A stretch of 64,000 nucleotides of DNA, taken from NCBI GenBank assembly GCA_030248065.1, contig JASAMV010001328.1, positions 124,001-188,000 on the forward strand. The letters run 5' to 3'. A program made the position numbers and the translations under genes. The notes below the pieces were generated by a model. The model saw only the letters and a list, made by a program, of their open reading frames with translations. It ran no database searches and was not told where the DNA came from. Shown piece after piece: positions 1-11,690 of the stretch (positions are counted from its first letter, which is position 1; the number at the start of each line of letters is the position of its first letter). Origin of the DNA: Rhynchonema sp. JSB1_4. Taxonomy: Eukaryota; Nematoda; Chromadorea; Monhysterida; Xyalidae.

Positions 1-367
1 CGATTTTCCCCAAATTCCAGTTCACCGGGCGTCGTCGACCACTGGACGAAAAATAAATAAACTGCATAGTTTGTACGCACTTGACGGCCTTCTCGAGCAT
101 AGTTTGCAATTCGTCAGCGGTGTAGATGATTTCGGCCAATTTCCAGAAGAGAATAATGATGCAAATGATCAGGAACACATCGAGCATCAGTTGGCCGATG
201 TAGAATATGTACTCTTGTGGTTTCACTGGCTTGGACACTGATTTGGATTTGACAATATTGACGGTGTCGTCGTCTTCGTGTTGTTCTTGTCGGTATTTCT
301 CTGATTGAGTGGGCGATTTTGAACGTTGTTGCTGTTGTTCATCGTCACTATGATGTGCTCGTGGCAT
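1..367 (-). CDS. N-terminal part of a single-pass membrane protein (runs off the window)
   Basis: Open from an ATG at 367 leftwards to the window edge, 122 codons with no stop, so the 3' end is missing. Residues 1-50 are polar and charged, with a Q run and DE-rich patches. About 53-76 is one hydrophobic stretch (starting EYIFYIGQLM, ending IILFWKLAEI), a good membrane segment, followed by an amphipathic stretch ending EKAVK. A GT at 80 and an AG at 42 could define a 39-nt intron; because 39 is divisible by three, the frame stays open whether or not it is spliced. No family recognised. Topology is inferred: cytosolic N-terminus and one membrane helix, possibly an anchored adaptor. The next gene on the same strand ends about 640 bp upstream. 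Confidence 0.6.
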   Translation of the reverse strand, partial: MPRAHHSDDEQQQQRSKSPTQSEKYRQEQHEDDDTVNIVKSKSVSKPVKPQEYIFYIGQLMLDVFLIICIIILFWKLAEIIYTADELQTMLEKAVKCVQTMQFIYFSSSGRRRPVNWNLGKI

Positions 368-1008
368 GATGATGATGTTTCACGGACTATGTTTATGCAT
401 AAGCGATGGCTTGGGAAAAATTTGTTCTGTCTGTGGCAAATGTACTGTAATAAATGAGCTGTGATTTTTTTTGTGGAAACGAGAGTTAGTTCGAAAATTG
501 TAAACCCCTTGAGAATATCGACACGACTCGATTAACCAGCTTCTTACAAGACAGATTTATTATAATCGAACATATATTTCATGCCATTCCGATTATTTAC
601 AAAAAGTACATGCTCTGTCCAAAAGAGCGAAAAACAGGAAAAAATAACACAAACGAATAAAATTTTTGAGGAATAAAACGAAGCAAAATCTTTGGTAGTA
701 TTAATTCGGATTATCATTTATGGTACATACAAAAATTACAACAGCTTTTAAAGCCACGTATCAATAAAAGTGAATTATCAATCTGCAAAATTATAATTTC
801 GGAAACCAGCATTGTAGGCAATGAATAAAGAACACACGGCGCAGGAAGGAAAGCTAAATAAAAGTCAAACAATTCAAATCAAAAGCAGCTCACCGCTGCC
901 ACTGTTAAGTAAAGCCATTTTAGAATTTCCCCAGTAAAGGTTCTTTGCTTAACCGCTAAAACTGGAAAGAACCAAGCAGACGATTATTGAAAGCCACGAA
1001 ACATTCAA
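368..1008. other. Spacer between two minus-strand genes
   Basis: AT-rich, with no open frame of convincing composition. It holds the 5' leader of the membrane-protein gene and the 3' flank of the gene ending at 1009. The word GATGTTTCA lies at 374-382, just upstream of the ATG. Confidence 0.5.
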
Positions 1009-2060
1009 TTATGCGACTTGAATCTGAACGGACGGTTCATACAGTAATCCATCGGCCCCCTTCAACGACATTTTCCACTTTCCCTTCGCTAAAGCCACAA
1101 CTGCTTGCAACATGCAATCATTCTCGACTCTCATATCAACAACTTGGAAGTCACTGTCGTCAGGTCGAAGGCTGGTCAGCGACAGTTGGTGCACAACGCT
1201 GGTATTGTCTGAAACATCACATTGCGTTGTAGGATGAGGTTCCTTGACCTTGTGAAAGCCACGATCAAGCCTAACCAGAACCATCACCAAAGTCAAAAGC
1301 CAAATTGGTGAAAAAATTTTGATTTTAGCTAACCGATATCTCTAAATTCCAGAACAAAGGCATTCTGAGGGTCCAGCTTGTCAGTCGCTGTCAGTTTTAG
1401 TGCCATTTTGCCCCCGATCTTGAATCCCAACACTCCGCCCTCATTGTTGACTTGGCCGAGAATTTCCACGCTGTCCAGCGTGGGGCACTTTTGGACGTCT
1501 TTTGGGGTCAGTTGCATATGTAGGGGTTCTGAAATGCAATGAAAAACACAATATATGTGAAAGACGTACAGTCTTGTGTTGAAAATCAGACACTTCATGC
1601 GGTCCCAAAACCACAGTCCTTCCTACAGATAAAGAAAGTCTAACCTTAACAAGTGCAAAATTAACCAACTTCCATTGACACCTTCGAACTCAAATCCGGA
1701 CACTTCGCTCATTTTGGTCAACGCCACCCCAGTGAGCAGTTGGTTCCACATCCGTTGATGTTTCACGGGTGTACGTGGTGGGTCATTGGACGGCCGTCGG
1801 CGAAGGGGTAGGGGGAAGGAAGAGGCTTTTGAAGTTTTTTGAACTGATGCATCACTTGCTTCAAGTTCATCGGGCAGACACGGCTTCTGATAAACGTAAT
1901 CTGCCGGCAAATCGATTGGTGTGATCATATCTTGATTTGAGATTGGGTATTGATATATTGATCGAATTTGATGACAAACGCGACGCGGTGAAATTCTGAA
2001 GTCGTGCGTGAAAATGGAACACACCGCGTTGCTGACGGTTTTAAACACACACGCAACCAA
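1009..2060 (-). CDS. Unrecognised three-exon protein, possible mitochondrial leader
   Basis: Exons 2060-1670, 1528-1334 and 1208-1009 join in phase (391+195+200 nt) to give 261 residues. Splice signals: donor A|GTTGG, acceptor TTTCAG|AA; donor G|GTTAGC, acceptor GATGTTTCAG|AC. The N-terminus (about 1-45) is rich in R, S and V with few acidic residues and could be a mitochondrial leader. Residues about 45-115 are a polar linker. The C-terminal 140 residues look folded, with alternating hydrophobic strands (SVEILGQVNNEG, KMALKLTATDKL, DFQVVDMRVEND, GKWKMSLKGADG), suggesting a beta-sandwich. I do not recognise the family and infer no function. The first 40 or so residues could be non-coding if a later ATG is used. 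Confidence 0.6.
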
Positions 2061-2640
2061 GACAAAGTCTGTTCACTGATTTTTCCTGTTTCCAAATTTT
2101 AATACTGAGAACCGGAATGACAAAAACAACATGATCATAAACATTCAATGCCAGCGAGCAATTGCATCTGCGGAAATTCCAGATTAACCTAGTTTTCAGT
2201 GGAACAAACGCACATTGCGGACAAGTTTCGCAGCAAAACACGAAACTGGAAATGTTGGAAATGGAAAGGTTTAGGGCTTTAGCATATGACATATCTGACT
2301 GTTACATGGAATTTGACGGAAACATTGTAATATTCTGCGAAATAATAAACTCTTTCATCGACGGTTAAACCGGATCTAAAGCGCGTGGCAGCTGAAATTT
2401 GAGCTGACCATCGCAAAAACGTTTCCGTCAGTCAATCAAGTTTATAACCAGCTTTTTTACAAAAACACTGCAAACATTGGTTGTTACAAAAACATTTGTT
2501 ATCTGATAAACAAATAAATTGCCAAAGAATTAGTCAGACCGGAATTTACGTCAGACCAAGGCGGCTTCAATGTTCGTCATTCGACATAAATCTCATGCGT
2601 GCTACCGCACGTATTTTATTATTTGTTATGACTTATGTGT
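2061..2640. other. 5' flank of the unrecognised gene; no gene seen
   Basis: No supported exon on either strand. Probably promoter and spacer; the next feature is a transposon end at 2641. Confidence 0.4.
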
Positions 2641-3302
2641 TGGGTCGCATTCTCGAAAACGCTGGCGTGCAATGCTTGCACGCAACCGGTTTTCGAGATT
2701 ATGCTTGTGCAGTGGGATTGGCGCATGATGACAACTTCCAGCTGGCTGACCTCAATTGTGACATGCTTACGCAAGCAGCAGCGTTGTTAACCAGTGTTCG
2801 AACGGGATCACGATCCCGATCCCGGGATGCCGGGCTCTTTTTCTGATCCCGATCCCATCATTTTGAAAAAGTCAATCCCGATCCCGCCCAAAAAAGTACC
2901 GGGATCGGGATTAAGTTTTGAGAACTGAAAGTAAAAAGTTATGCAGACATATGTAATTCGCCAAGCTGCTGTAAGAAGTGGGAAATGCTGCACTCCGTTT
3001 GCGTTATGTGCGTGATGAAACAGCAAGCACCACCAATCGCGAACGTCCAGCTAGAACTGAACGGTTACACAAAGTTGCATCGAACGAAGGGACTCAGTTT
3101 CGAGAAAATGTTGTTGTGGTGGGCAACAAATGAGACAAAGTTTCCGCTACTATCCGCGATCCCGATCCCGATCCTGGGATTAAAAATGAATCCCGTTCGA
3201 ACACTGTTGTTAACACGCACCTTTCTGAGGCGGAGTGTCTCAAGAATTCATTTCGTTTGGGCGCAGTGATTGCGCGACATTGGCTGTCGAGAATTCGGCC
3301 CA
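2641..3302. mobile_element. MITE with TGGGTCGCATTCTCG-type ends, interrupted by a hAT MITE
   Basis: The left end reads TGGGTCGCATTCTCG. The right end, reverse-complemented, reads TGGGCCGAATTCTC. The same pair of ends bounds 57581-58318 in opposite orientation, and internal sequence is shared too (for example ACAACTTCCAGCTGG), so this is a repeat family. A 415-bp hAT-like element plus its 8-bp duplication sits inside, leaving about 240 bp of this copy. No coding capacity and no clear target duplication. Confidence 0.7.
2792..3206. mobile_element. hAT-like MITE, 415 bp, 8-bp target-site duplication
   Basis: Perfect 16-bp terminal inverted repeats CAGTGTTCGAACGGGA lie at 2792-2807 and 3191-3206. 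They are flanked by an exact direct repeat TTGTTAAC (2784-2791 and 3207-3214). An 8-bp duplication with CAGTG-type termini is the signature of the hAT superfamily. The interior is dominated by short GATCCC/GGGATC repeats and encodes nothing. It inserted into another MITE, so it is the younger of the two. Confidence 0.9.
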
Positions 3303-4729
3303 TTTTGACGTTGTGTTTGTATAATTTATATAACTTGTGCGTGCTGCTGAACAAATAACCGCAACAAAAGGGGCTACACGCATCAGAATGTTGAATGGGC
3401 CTCGAAACCGCCAGAAACCAAGTCACTCTTATTGTCCAGCTTCTAAACCGCCGCTTTGGTTGGGAACTAGTTCTTTGGTACAGGAAAGTATTTTTTGCCA
3501 CATATACAGTATTTCCATGATAAAATCGTACTGAACTTTATATTTGTTTAATTTTCAGCAGAGCAAAATGTGCGTCATGACATGCGTAAGAATGCATCCC
3601 ACGCAAAACTAGGGGCGGGCGAGCGGGCGGGATACACGTAATGCACGAGTGCAACCACCGATTGCACTTTAAAAAAGTCAATGAGTTTATGCATCCATTT
3701 ATTTTTATTTGCTCACGCGCGGCCTCTGATGTTGAACGGTCACCCTTGAAACGTAAACATGAAACAATTATGTAAGAAAAGGTTATGGAGTCGGTAGACT
3801 GGTGAAGGCTTTGTTTGAAGTGTTCGGTTCCTGTGGAGAAGATCGGGCAAAAAATTTGGAGAAAAATTTGTTCACGCTACCCCTTGCTTGACTGTTTGTT
3901 GTTCAACCGTGAACTGCGCATGATAGTGTTTCAACAAGAGTGCATACCACACAATCTGTTGTTGCTGTCAAAATGCACTAATCGATGTTGTATACCTCAC
4001 GGACACAGACAAACTTCTCTTCCCCTCAAGCAAAGGAAGCGTTCCTTTCCGATGGCTAACTGACAGCAATAAAATAAAACAAGGGGGTCATTTTCAAGTG
4101 CGCATGCATGACATGACACTAATGGTCACAGTGAAGTCAATAAAGCACGACCCCGTCTCTCGTCGACAAATTTCGTGAGTGCAAAATATACGAAATGTGC
4201 AATTCACTTATTGTGAAAGTTGACTTGTACTGAAGGTGTCCTATCGCCGAACTCGCGACGATCCTGACATGCCTGTCTACGTTATGTGCGCTTGTTGCGT
4301 GATAACGGAAACCGTACAAAAACCGGCATGGGGCAGAAAATGGACAAGCCCAGACTGTTCCCTGATTTTGCGAGGTAAACTGCAACACTGACCACAGAAC
4401 ATGCTAGAACTTCATCTTCCAAGTCCCATTATAAAACGGACACAAAACGTTTGACAGACACACGTGGCATTTTTTATCTCATAAATACCAAATTGGGTTC
4501 GTCTGTCTCAGTCAGCAGTCAAACCCACAAATTACACCAACATCCGGTACCATTAAATATACGCAAGTTGAGCTGAAAAAACGCACTTGACAGACCGCCA
4601 AAATTAAATTCAGGTATGCATATTTTGGATTTTCATACTGTAGGTGCATACTGTTTGATTCCCAGTAACCTGTGCCGAAATGCGTGCGGTTATATTGTAG
4701 GTACCAATGCGTATGTAAATCCTGACTAA
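3303..4729. other. No gene seen
   Basis: I find no exon with supporting splice signals, no RNA gene and no clean repeat ends here. Confidence 0.4.
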
Positions 4730-5642
4730 GGGCGCGCCCATGTAGGCCAGGGCCAGGGCCGGGGCCGGGGCCGGGGCCATGAAAAATAATCTATGTCCGA
4801 GGCCCTGGCCCCGGCCCCGGCCCTGGCCTACATGGGCGCACCGACAGGGCCGGGGCCGGGGCCGGGGCCAGGGCCGGGGCCGGTGCGAAACATTTTTCTG
4901 GATAGGCGACATTTCAACTGCAGGGTTGTCAATAATCCAACATTGGTTTCGTATATGCAGCTGTGCGTGTGTGTTCGCGTTGGGTGCGCTACTGTCTGAT
5001 TTATCAAGGGCATGGCTATCTTGTGTTTTTCTTTAGATTATACAAATTTGTAAATTGCAAATTCGGGCTGCAGTTTGAAATATGGTTGACAAAACACTGA
5101 ATTTCTACCTTCAATTATACACATACAGTTCGCTTTTGACCGTGCACATACACGACGTGCGCGTTTCGCTGATTGGTTGAGTTATATAGGTTACTCGAAT
5201 TTCGCGCAGACATGTCGTTCACTGTGGTTGCTCAAAAAATTTATGTCATCTGGTGACTTTTCATCAGCCAGTATTTTTAAGAATAAAGCGCTTTATATTA
5301 ATTTGCTTGAACAAATACATATGCATAACCTAAATAAAACCCCAAAATGACCGTGCCCTTGATACATCAGGCAACAGCACACCCAACACGAACACACACA
5401 CGCACAGCTGCATATGTATACGAAACCGATGTTGGATTATTGACAACCCTGTAGTTCTAACGTCGCCTATCCAGAAAAATGTTTCGCACCGGCCCCGGCC
5501 CTGGCCCCGGCCCCGGCCCCGGCCCTGTCGGTGCGCCCATGTAGGCCAGAGCCGGGGCCGGGGCCAGGGCCTCGGACATAGATTATTTTTCATGGCCCCG
5601 GCCCCGGCCCCGGCCCTGGCCCTGGCCTACATGGGCGCGCCC
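4730..5642. mobile_element. PIF/Harbinger-like palindromic MITE, TAA target duplication
   Basis: The ends are inverted copies of GGGCGCGCCCATGTAGGCC, flanked by TAA at 4727-4729 and 5643-5645. Inside each end are runs of the GC-rich hexamer GGGGCC and its variants. The arms extend inward for about 300 bp (4730-5030 against 5330-5642). A 3-bp TWA target and G-rich termini suggest PIF/Harbinger; that assignment is by target and end type only. No transposase. Apparent open frames over the GC-rich runs are low-complexity artefacts. Confidence 0.8.
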
Positions 5643-8375
5643 TAAGCAGATTTGTGCCTACACATATCTTGCAAGTGTCTGGCAAAAACGTCTGGGTATG
5701 TTATTTTCGGTTATCCAAGCCACGCGTTTGTTCCTCTGACACTTAAAAGTATCTGACCAAGTGAACGAATATTCCGAGTGGTTCCGTGCAGAACACAAGT
5801 GCGCCCGTGTGTAGGTTCATGTAAATTGGATTTGAACCCCAATCTCATTCAAGGCATCTCAACGCAAAAAGAAAATTTCCGCACGTACAGTACGTTGTAC
5901 CTGTTTCTGTATTTCTGTTTGATTCACGTTTCGCATGAAAACACTTTGCTTGTTGTCTGATTCGGTTTGATAAGCTGTGTGCAGAACGTTTCACCACCTG
6001 AGTCTCTCTCATGGACATAAAAATACATACATACCTATGTACGTGCACATATTTGTATGCGATATGTACCTTGCATGTTCCTTCATCGCTGCCTGGGATA
6101 CAATGTTTATTCGCGGTCCACCGGATCTTGATTATGTTCTGGCCCTGTGGAGCCGCAAATTAGCCGCGTGTATCTGTTTAAGTGTACAAACAAAAACAGC
6201 CTTGGCAATAAATGTTTTTTTGCTTCTGACGTACAAAATAATCCAGAATTCTCAATTTATCGGTTGCCCTGATTTTCAGGTGGTTTACATAGACACCATC
6301 TGCATCTGTACATAATTTCACAACGCTTTCAGCTGCACGCATTTTATTCCTATAATTCTTCACCATTTGTTATCATAATAACGTGCATGAGCGATTCCGG
6401 AAGCGGCACTTAACCGGATTATTACGCATGATCACTGTTGCAGGTGCAGCTATAGGCATTACGAAAGTTCTGATTCTCACAGAGGGTGGTTTCAAACTTG
6501 TTAACGACCTCCCTCAAACAGAGCACTCGTGGGGCTAGTTTTAAAATTTTCCACTTAAAACCCCCGGGGGCTGTAACTGGATTTACTTTTCTGGATCAGT
6601 CTCAACATCAACTTTTTAACCAACACTTGTCAAAATCGTTCAAATTTGCGAGCAGAATTGAATGCTCTTTCCTTGTTTTTCGGTTGTTTTGAAACGCCTA
6701 GATGCAGATCGCTTGGCTTCGCTTAAATGGCCCAACAGTTGTAATAATATGCATGTCCTAACTAGCAATGTTGTAAATCCCAATTTTCCGCTTAAGCCCC
6801 CGAGGAGTGTAAGCAGAAACGACTCGAATCCACTTACAGCCCCTGGGGCCTCTAATTGGATTATTTCTTTTTGTCGGAGGGCCCATTTCCCATTAATTCC
6901 CACGTCGAGCCCCAGGGACTTTAGGTGGAAAACTCCGGCATGTAGATATCGACATCTATGCATATAGCCGTGGGTGGCCGGCATTCCAACTAGCTTAGTC
7001 TTTTGAAATAGTGCATGGCATGCTCAGGTATCAATATTGTATTGTGTTAACTGTCAACCGTGGCTTTAGGTACATATGTACATATTTGTACCTATAGAAA
7101 CATTTATTTTGACTCATCATTTCCGACCGTCATATGAAGCAAATTGACTTCGTTGATCAACCTTCGAATATTACTTTGGGCGCCATGTGTCAACAAAACA
7201 CGAGAACATCCAAGAATTTATTGAGTGCCGTATGAAAATTGAATTAAAAACCCCACGGGTGCCCCAGGCAAACGACGGGGCGCATCGCAGCTTGTCAGTT
7301 TTCATCCGGCAAATCCAATCAAAATGATTGTGTTAATGCGGACTTGGCTTGTTTCTCGGTTTTAACCTGGCTTCCATGCTTATTGCTTCACGTGGTCATA
7401 CCCATAACGGCATTACCGTTTATGAGTGTGTGAGACCCCGTGTTTATCCATATTGTGTTAAAAGCCTCTGTAGGACTCACTTTGATTACCTGATTCACGA
7501 GCAAGTTGACTGAAAATTACATACATACACACCCGGCTGATCGATTTATGGAGAGTAGAACTGTTTAGTTCCTGGTGTTATTGGGCTTTCATATTTCATA
7601 AACTTCATGATGTGTACCATCAGTAGGCACAATCATTTAGCCAAATTTTATGCACCGACGTGCGCGCACGACAAGCATATCCTGATGCCCACCACAGGTT
7701 TTTTTTGGCTTCCGATTGGAACTGCTATGGTCATCGCATGCAAATTGGAAGCGTTATGGTTCCGGCAGTGACGGAATTTTTTTAACCATATTGCATTTAT
7801 ATAAGTTATAGGACAGGCTTGTCCACAATATTCCCTTCATTTCCTCAATTTTAAACTTTATTAAAAAATGTCTTCCGCTGTTAAAGAATAGGACCTACAT
7901 ACATAGGTCCTGCATGTATGTAAGAATAGGTGTAGGTACATGTACATACATACAGTATACATACAGCATGTATACCACATCACGAAGCAGCCGTCCGGTG
8001 CACACAATGAATTGGATCGTGACCCGCTATCGCACTGATAGTTTTGGGGACAGATGCCACAAACCATTATCTAATTTTTGTGCTCATGCATGAGATCGCA
8101 CAGAACCGCTCGCAATTGTGTGTGACCATTATTTCTTCGGCACGACGACACCTTTTTGTAAGTTGTCGGAAGTCTCTGCGACACTGCAAGCATTCAGCTC
8201 AGTCTATTATATTTTGCCACCCATTTCGACTGCTGTCTGCCTGATCACACAAGTGCTGTATCTATATGTATCTCAGTCATCCGTAACTGCGAACACCTGA
8301 GTTGCAAATCCTTGTCGTTCTTTTAGCATGGCTGGCACTGTCACAGTGATATACTCAAAACAACAATGAATTCAG
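5643..8375. other. No gene seen; weak inverted repeat near 6.5-6.95 kb
   Basis: Mostly featureless. Between about 6530 and 6940 similar blocks rich in CCCCCGGGGG and AATTTTCC(A/G)CTTAA recur in both orientations, probably a decayed palindromic repeat. Around 7890-7970 the TACATACA word recurs. Confidence 0.3.
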
Positions 8376-8565
8376 AATTCATACCCAGTGCGTTGCCTGA
8401 ATGGTAAGGCGCAAAACCCGGTGCATCGCCGATCGGAATTGATCTGCAGGTTGTATGAGAGGCTCTGTGTGATCTTGTCATACAACCTGCAGATGACTTC
8501 CGATTTGGGGCGCAACGCTGGGTTTCGCGCTTTACGATTCAGTCAACGCACAAAGCATAAATTCT
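8376..8565. repeat. Short hairpin repeat (palindromic MITE)
   Basis: About 80-bp imperfect inverted arms meet near 8470. The inner arms share CTGCAGGTTGTATGA. The outer arms contain GTGCGTTGCCTGAAT and its complement near 8540. The outer CGTTGCCTGA...GTAAAGCGC segment also occurs at 11.54-11.65 kb and 25.13 kb. Confidence 0.65.
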
Positions 8566-8755
8566 AAATTATGTAGTTGTTGTTGCAACCATGTATACCG
8601 CATATGCATGGTCTTCTAACGGCCATGAAATATTTTGAGTACCGTCTCTGTGAAATGCTCATCATAATACTAACAGTGGTGTTATTGTTTTCCATGACCG
8701 GTTTTCGGTTGAACAGCTATAGATGTACAATGTACATACCATCGTGGACACCCTA

Positions 8756-8933
8756 CCTGTCCTAGTGTGCACTTTTATGGACGCCGCGCATGTGCAAGCA
8801 ACGTGACCGCCAAACGTCCAGAGAAAGTCCACAGAAGTTCGCTCAAGCTCATTGGCAGCTGACCGGCTGTTTGCGCGTACCTGCCCCTGCTCTTACAGTA
8901 TGTATGGCGTCCACAAAAGTGCACTCGAGTACA
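8756..8933. repeat. Inverted repeat, about 180 bp
   Basis: GTGCACTTTTATGGACGCC near 8767-8785 is answered by GGCGTCCACAAAAGTGCAC near 8905-8923 (one base differs). This is a probable small palindromic repeat. A related sequence with ACCATCGTGGACAC occurs at 8738 and 57360. Confidence 0.5.
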
Positions 8934-9828
8934 CTTGGCTTGTACTCTGGAACCTTAGGGTGGCCATGACGATAGAACAAACATATAACAAAGTATCCGT
9001 TTGTTTCTGCGAGCCTAGGTTGTTTAAAATTCGTGAAACGTGTTGCTCACTGGCTTTATAAGCTTAACGCAGCAGATCTAAAAAATTTACAGATGATGTG
9101 TAGTGTATACCCACGTATATGTACATACCTTTTGCTGGTATGTATATGTACATAACCAACGCTAGACCTTTTACACCTGGTCACCTTCTCGTCAGTGGGT
9201 GTTTCAATTTCGTCCAACGGCTCGGTGTTTTCCAATTTCAAATCACTTTGAGCGCAAGCTGCGCGTTTTCCCGCGGAGTAAGTATTGTCTTGGGAAGACC
9301 GAAGCCTTGTCTTGTTATGCCCTTATGGTCACTATTGTTGCCACAAAACAGAAAATTGAAAACATTCCAGAAATATATGGTAGATAAGCCAACGTTTCAG
9401 ACACCGGCCAGCTCCGAGTTAAAAAAACTTTACGTGTTTACTAATGAAGCGTGCCCTGTACATTGTTTTCCCATCAGGACGCTGTTTTGACAAGCTGATT
9501 GGGTTTTTGGCATCGCAGCAACTGTATCGTCGCTCAGCGATGTCAGTCAGAGGTTTCAGTACATACATAGACTTTCAATGTAATATGACACTAGAGATAC
9601 AGTATGTATGCCAAGAACAAAAGAAACAACTGACAAGATAACTGACAATCGAAATAAAAGAGAAAATCCAGGCCATCAACATCACCATCAGTGTGCTGTT
9701 CTGTGGGAAACCATTTCTCCAGTGTTTCTGTATTTCGGTATCCACCGTAGGTACAAACTGAAACTGTTTCTCTGAGGTTTCACAATTTGACAAGCAAAGT
9801 ACATATACTATGTACAGTCCAGCCACCA

Positions 9829-10875
9829 GCTCATGAGACGACTCTTAGGCCGCATTCACAATGCAGCGCGTTAGCGTGTTGCTGATTAGCGTGAACGCTT
9901 TTTCCGCACGCTTTTGCATTCACAATGGAAAATTGAAAAAGCGCGTTACCGTGCGCGCTTATCAGTGACACGCTAATGCGCTAACGCGCTAGCGCGCTAA
10001 TCAGCAAAACGCGTTTGCATTCACAATGCCCGTTGGTCTGGGTGTTGGCAAATGCCGAGTTTTTTATTTCTTTGCTTTGAAAACGGCAACCAATCGCTTT
10101 CAAGATTCATTCAAACTTATTTTGATTCTAAAGGAACATTTTCCTCAAATGGAAAATCTAGCTAGTCGCGACATGAACAATCCATGCGCGCAATCCAGTC
10201 TCTTTGTCGTGTCATGCATCACAATTACACCACCAAAGAGGATACACAACACATAAGCAGATGAACAACGTTCTGCGCAACGTTTGCTTGCAGCTAATAT
10301 AACAGCAGCCAAAACTGTTTGCCTCAATTGATTGATAGCATAAAATGATATGCTTCGAAGCATCAAAATGAAACAAAAATATTCTCAGTGAACGCAGCAG
10401 GCTTTATTTCCTATGTTTTCACCTTTTTTGTGGTCAGATAATGTTTTCAAATTAAATTATAAACTTTAGAACACGCGCATCCAGTGCTAACGCGCAAAAA
10501 AATTAGAACCAGTCCTAATCGTGAAAAGCGCGTGCGTGCACGCTAACGCGCCAACGCGCTAATCAGCTTTGCATTGTGAATGCAAAAGCGCGTTGCGCAT
10601 CTGCGCGTTAGCGTGCGAGAAAAGTTGCTCGCACGCTAACGCGCTAACGCGCTAATCAGCTTTTTCCATTGTGAATGCAAAAGTGTGCGCATCTCGCACG
10701 CTAACGCGCTAACACGCTAACGCGCTTGCATTGTGAATGCGGCCTTAGGTGTTTCGAAACCTTTCGAAAACAAAATAAAGAGAAATCGACAACGGACGAA
10801 CACACCAATTTATCTTTCTTTTGTTTTCGAAATGTTTCGAAACACACGTGGAACCGCACCAGGCGTCTCATGAGC
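9829..10875. repeat. Hairpin repeat split by a Harbinger-like MITE
   Basis: GCTCATGAGACG at 9829-9840 pairs with CGTCTCATGAGC at 10864-10875. The inner arms GTGTTTCGAAACC... (from 10749) and ...GTTTCGAAACAC (to about 10846) form a tight hairpin. Removing 9848-10744 plus one TTA restores a continuous palindrome of about 150 bp. Confidence 0.6.
9848..10744. mobile_element. PIF/Harbinger-like palindromic MITE, TTA target duplication
   Basis: The ends are inverted copies of GGCCGCATTCACAATG, flanked by TTA at 9845-9847 and 10745-10747. Subterminal regions carry many copies of GCTAACGCG and its complement on both sides. The interior (about 10,020-10,480) is unrelated AT-rich sequence with no protein. 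The 897-bp size, 3-bp TTA target and repeat-loaded ends match the architecture at 4730-5642 and 38187-39443. Confidence 0.88.
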
Positions 10876-10917
10876 ACGTGGTTGCACTATACATACCTAC
10901 ATACAATATGTATGTAT

Positions 10918-11241
10918 AGTCCACCCACCAGCTCATGGCACTTTGTGTTGCTGCTGGCTGGTTTGGTCCCTTCCTCCACGTTCTAATGAAAGAGAAATTG
11001 AGTGCGAGCGATTTTGCAAAAGAACTAAAAAAATGATAAAATGTGTCGAAAACGATTGAATTCGATCAAATTTAAAATTAAAATAAATTAAAATCTATAA
11101 AACACGTCGATTTCATAAAAGCAGCAATTTAGGAGCAAAAATGTTTTTTTGGAAACTCAATTTCTCTTTCATTAGAACGTGGAGGAAGGGAACAAGTCGG
11201 CCAGCAGCAACACATAGTGCCATGAGCTGGTGGACGGACTA
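10918..11241. repeat. Inverted repeat, about 85-bp arms
   Basis: The arm at 10918-11003 is closely matched in reverse complement by 11154-11241. Shared words include CACCAGCTCATGG, CTCCACGTTCTAATG and AAAGAGAAATTGAG. The CCACCAGCTCATG segment also occurs at 9820, so the whole 9.8-11.7 kb block is a pile-up of related palindromes. Confidence 0.65.
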
Positions 11242-11255
11242 TAACTATGTACATA

Positions 11256-11500
11256 CAGTACAATTCCAGGAAAGGGGTAGCTGCACTAGTGCGCACGCGT
11301 GTGTACGATTAATCTGCGTGCAGTACTTAACAGGCAACATTTTGTGACTTTCCCACGCCCAAGCGCCGCACTAGGTCACACGCGTGCGGGTGCGTGCGAT
11401 AGTTAAGCAAGAAGTCGATAATTGTTAAGCACGTGCACGCAAATTAATCGTACGCCCGCGTGCGCACTAGTGCAGTTACCCCTTTCCTTGAAATGTACTG
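11256..11500. repeat. Inverted repeat, about 245 bp
   Basis: CAGTACAATTCCAGGAAAGG at 11256 is answered by CCTTTCCTTGAAATGTACTG ending at 11500. The inner arms share GCACTAGTGCGCACGCG and ACGATTAAT. Non-coding. Confidence 0.65.
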
Positions 11501-11510
11501 TAGGTATAGT

Positions 11511-11680
11511 CTGACAATTCTTTTGGGAGAAACTTTTCAAACGCGTTGCCTGATCCGTAAAGCGCATGATGTGTGCACTGGCTATAGCGGTCACGTGACT
11601 TCTGTAGCCAGTGAACGCATAATGCACTTTACGGATCAGGCAACGTGTGATTGAAAAGTTTCTCCCAAAAGAATTGTCAG
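11511..11680. repeat. Near-perfect palindromic MITE, 170 bp
   Basis: CTGACAATTCTTTTGGGAGA at 11511 is exactly mirrored at the right end (to 11680). Further in, CGTTGCCTGATCCGTAAAG pairs with CTTTACGGATCAGGCAACG. The near-perfect arms suggest a young insertion. The inner motif is shared with 8.4 kb and 25.1 kb. Confidence 0.7.
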
Positions 11681-11690
11681 AGTGTATGTA

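Noticed and set aside
4779..5036. Proline/arginine-rich open frames on both strands near 4.8 and 5.5 kb
   Set aside because: They read through GGGGCC hexamer runs of a MITE; all frames are open because of composition.
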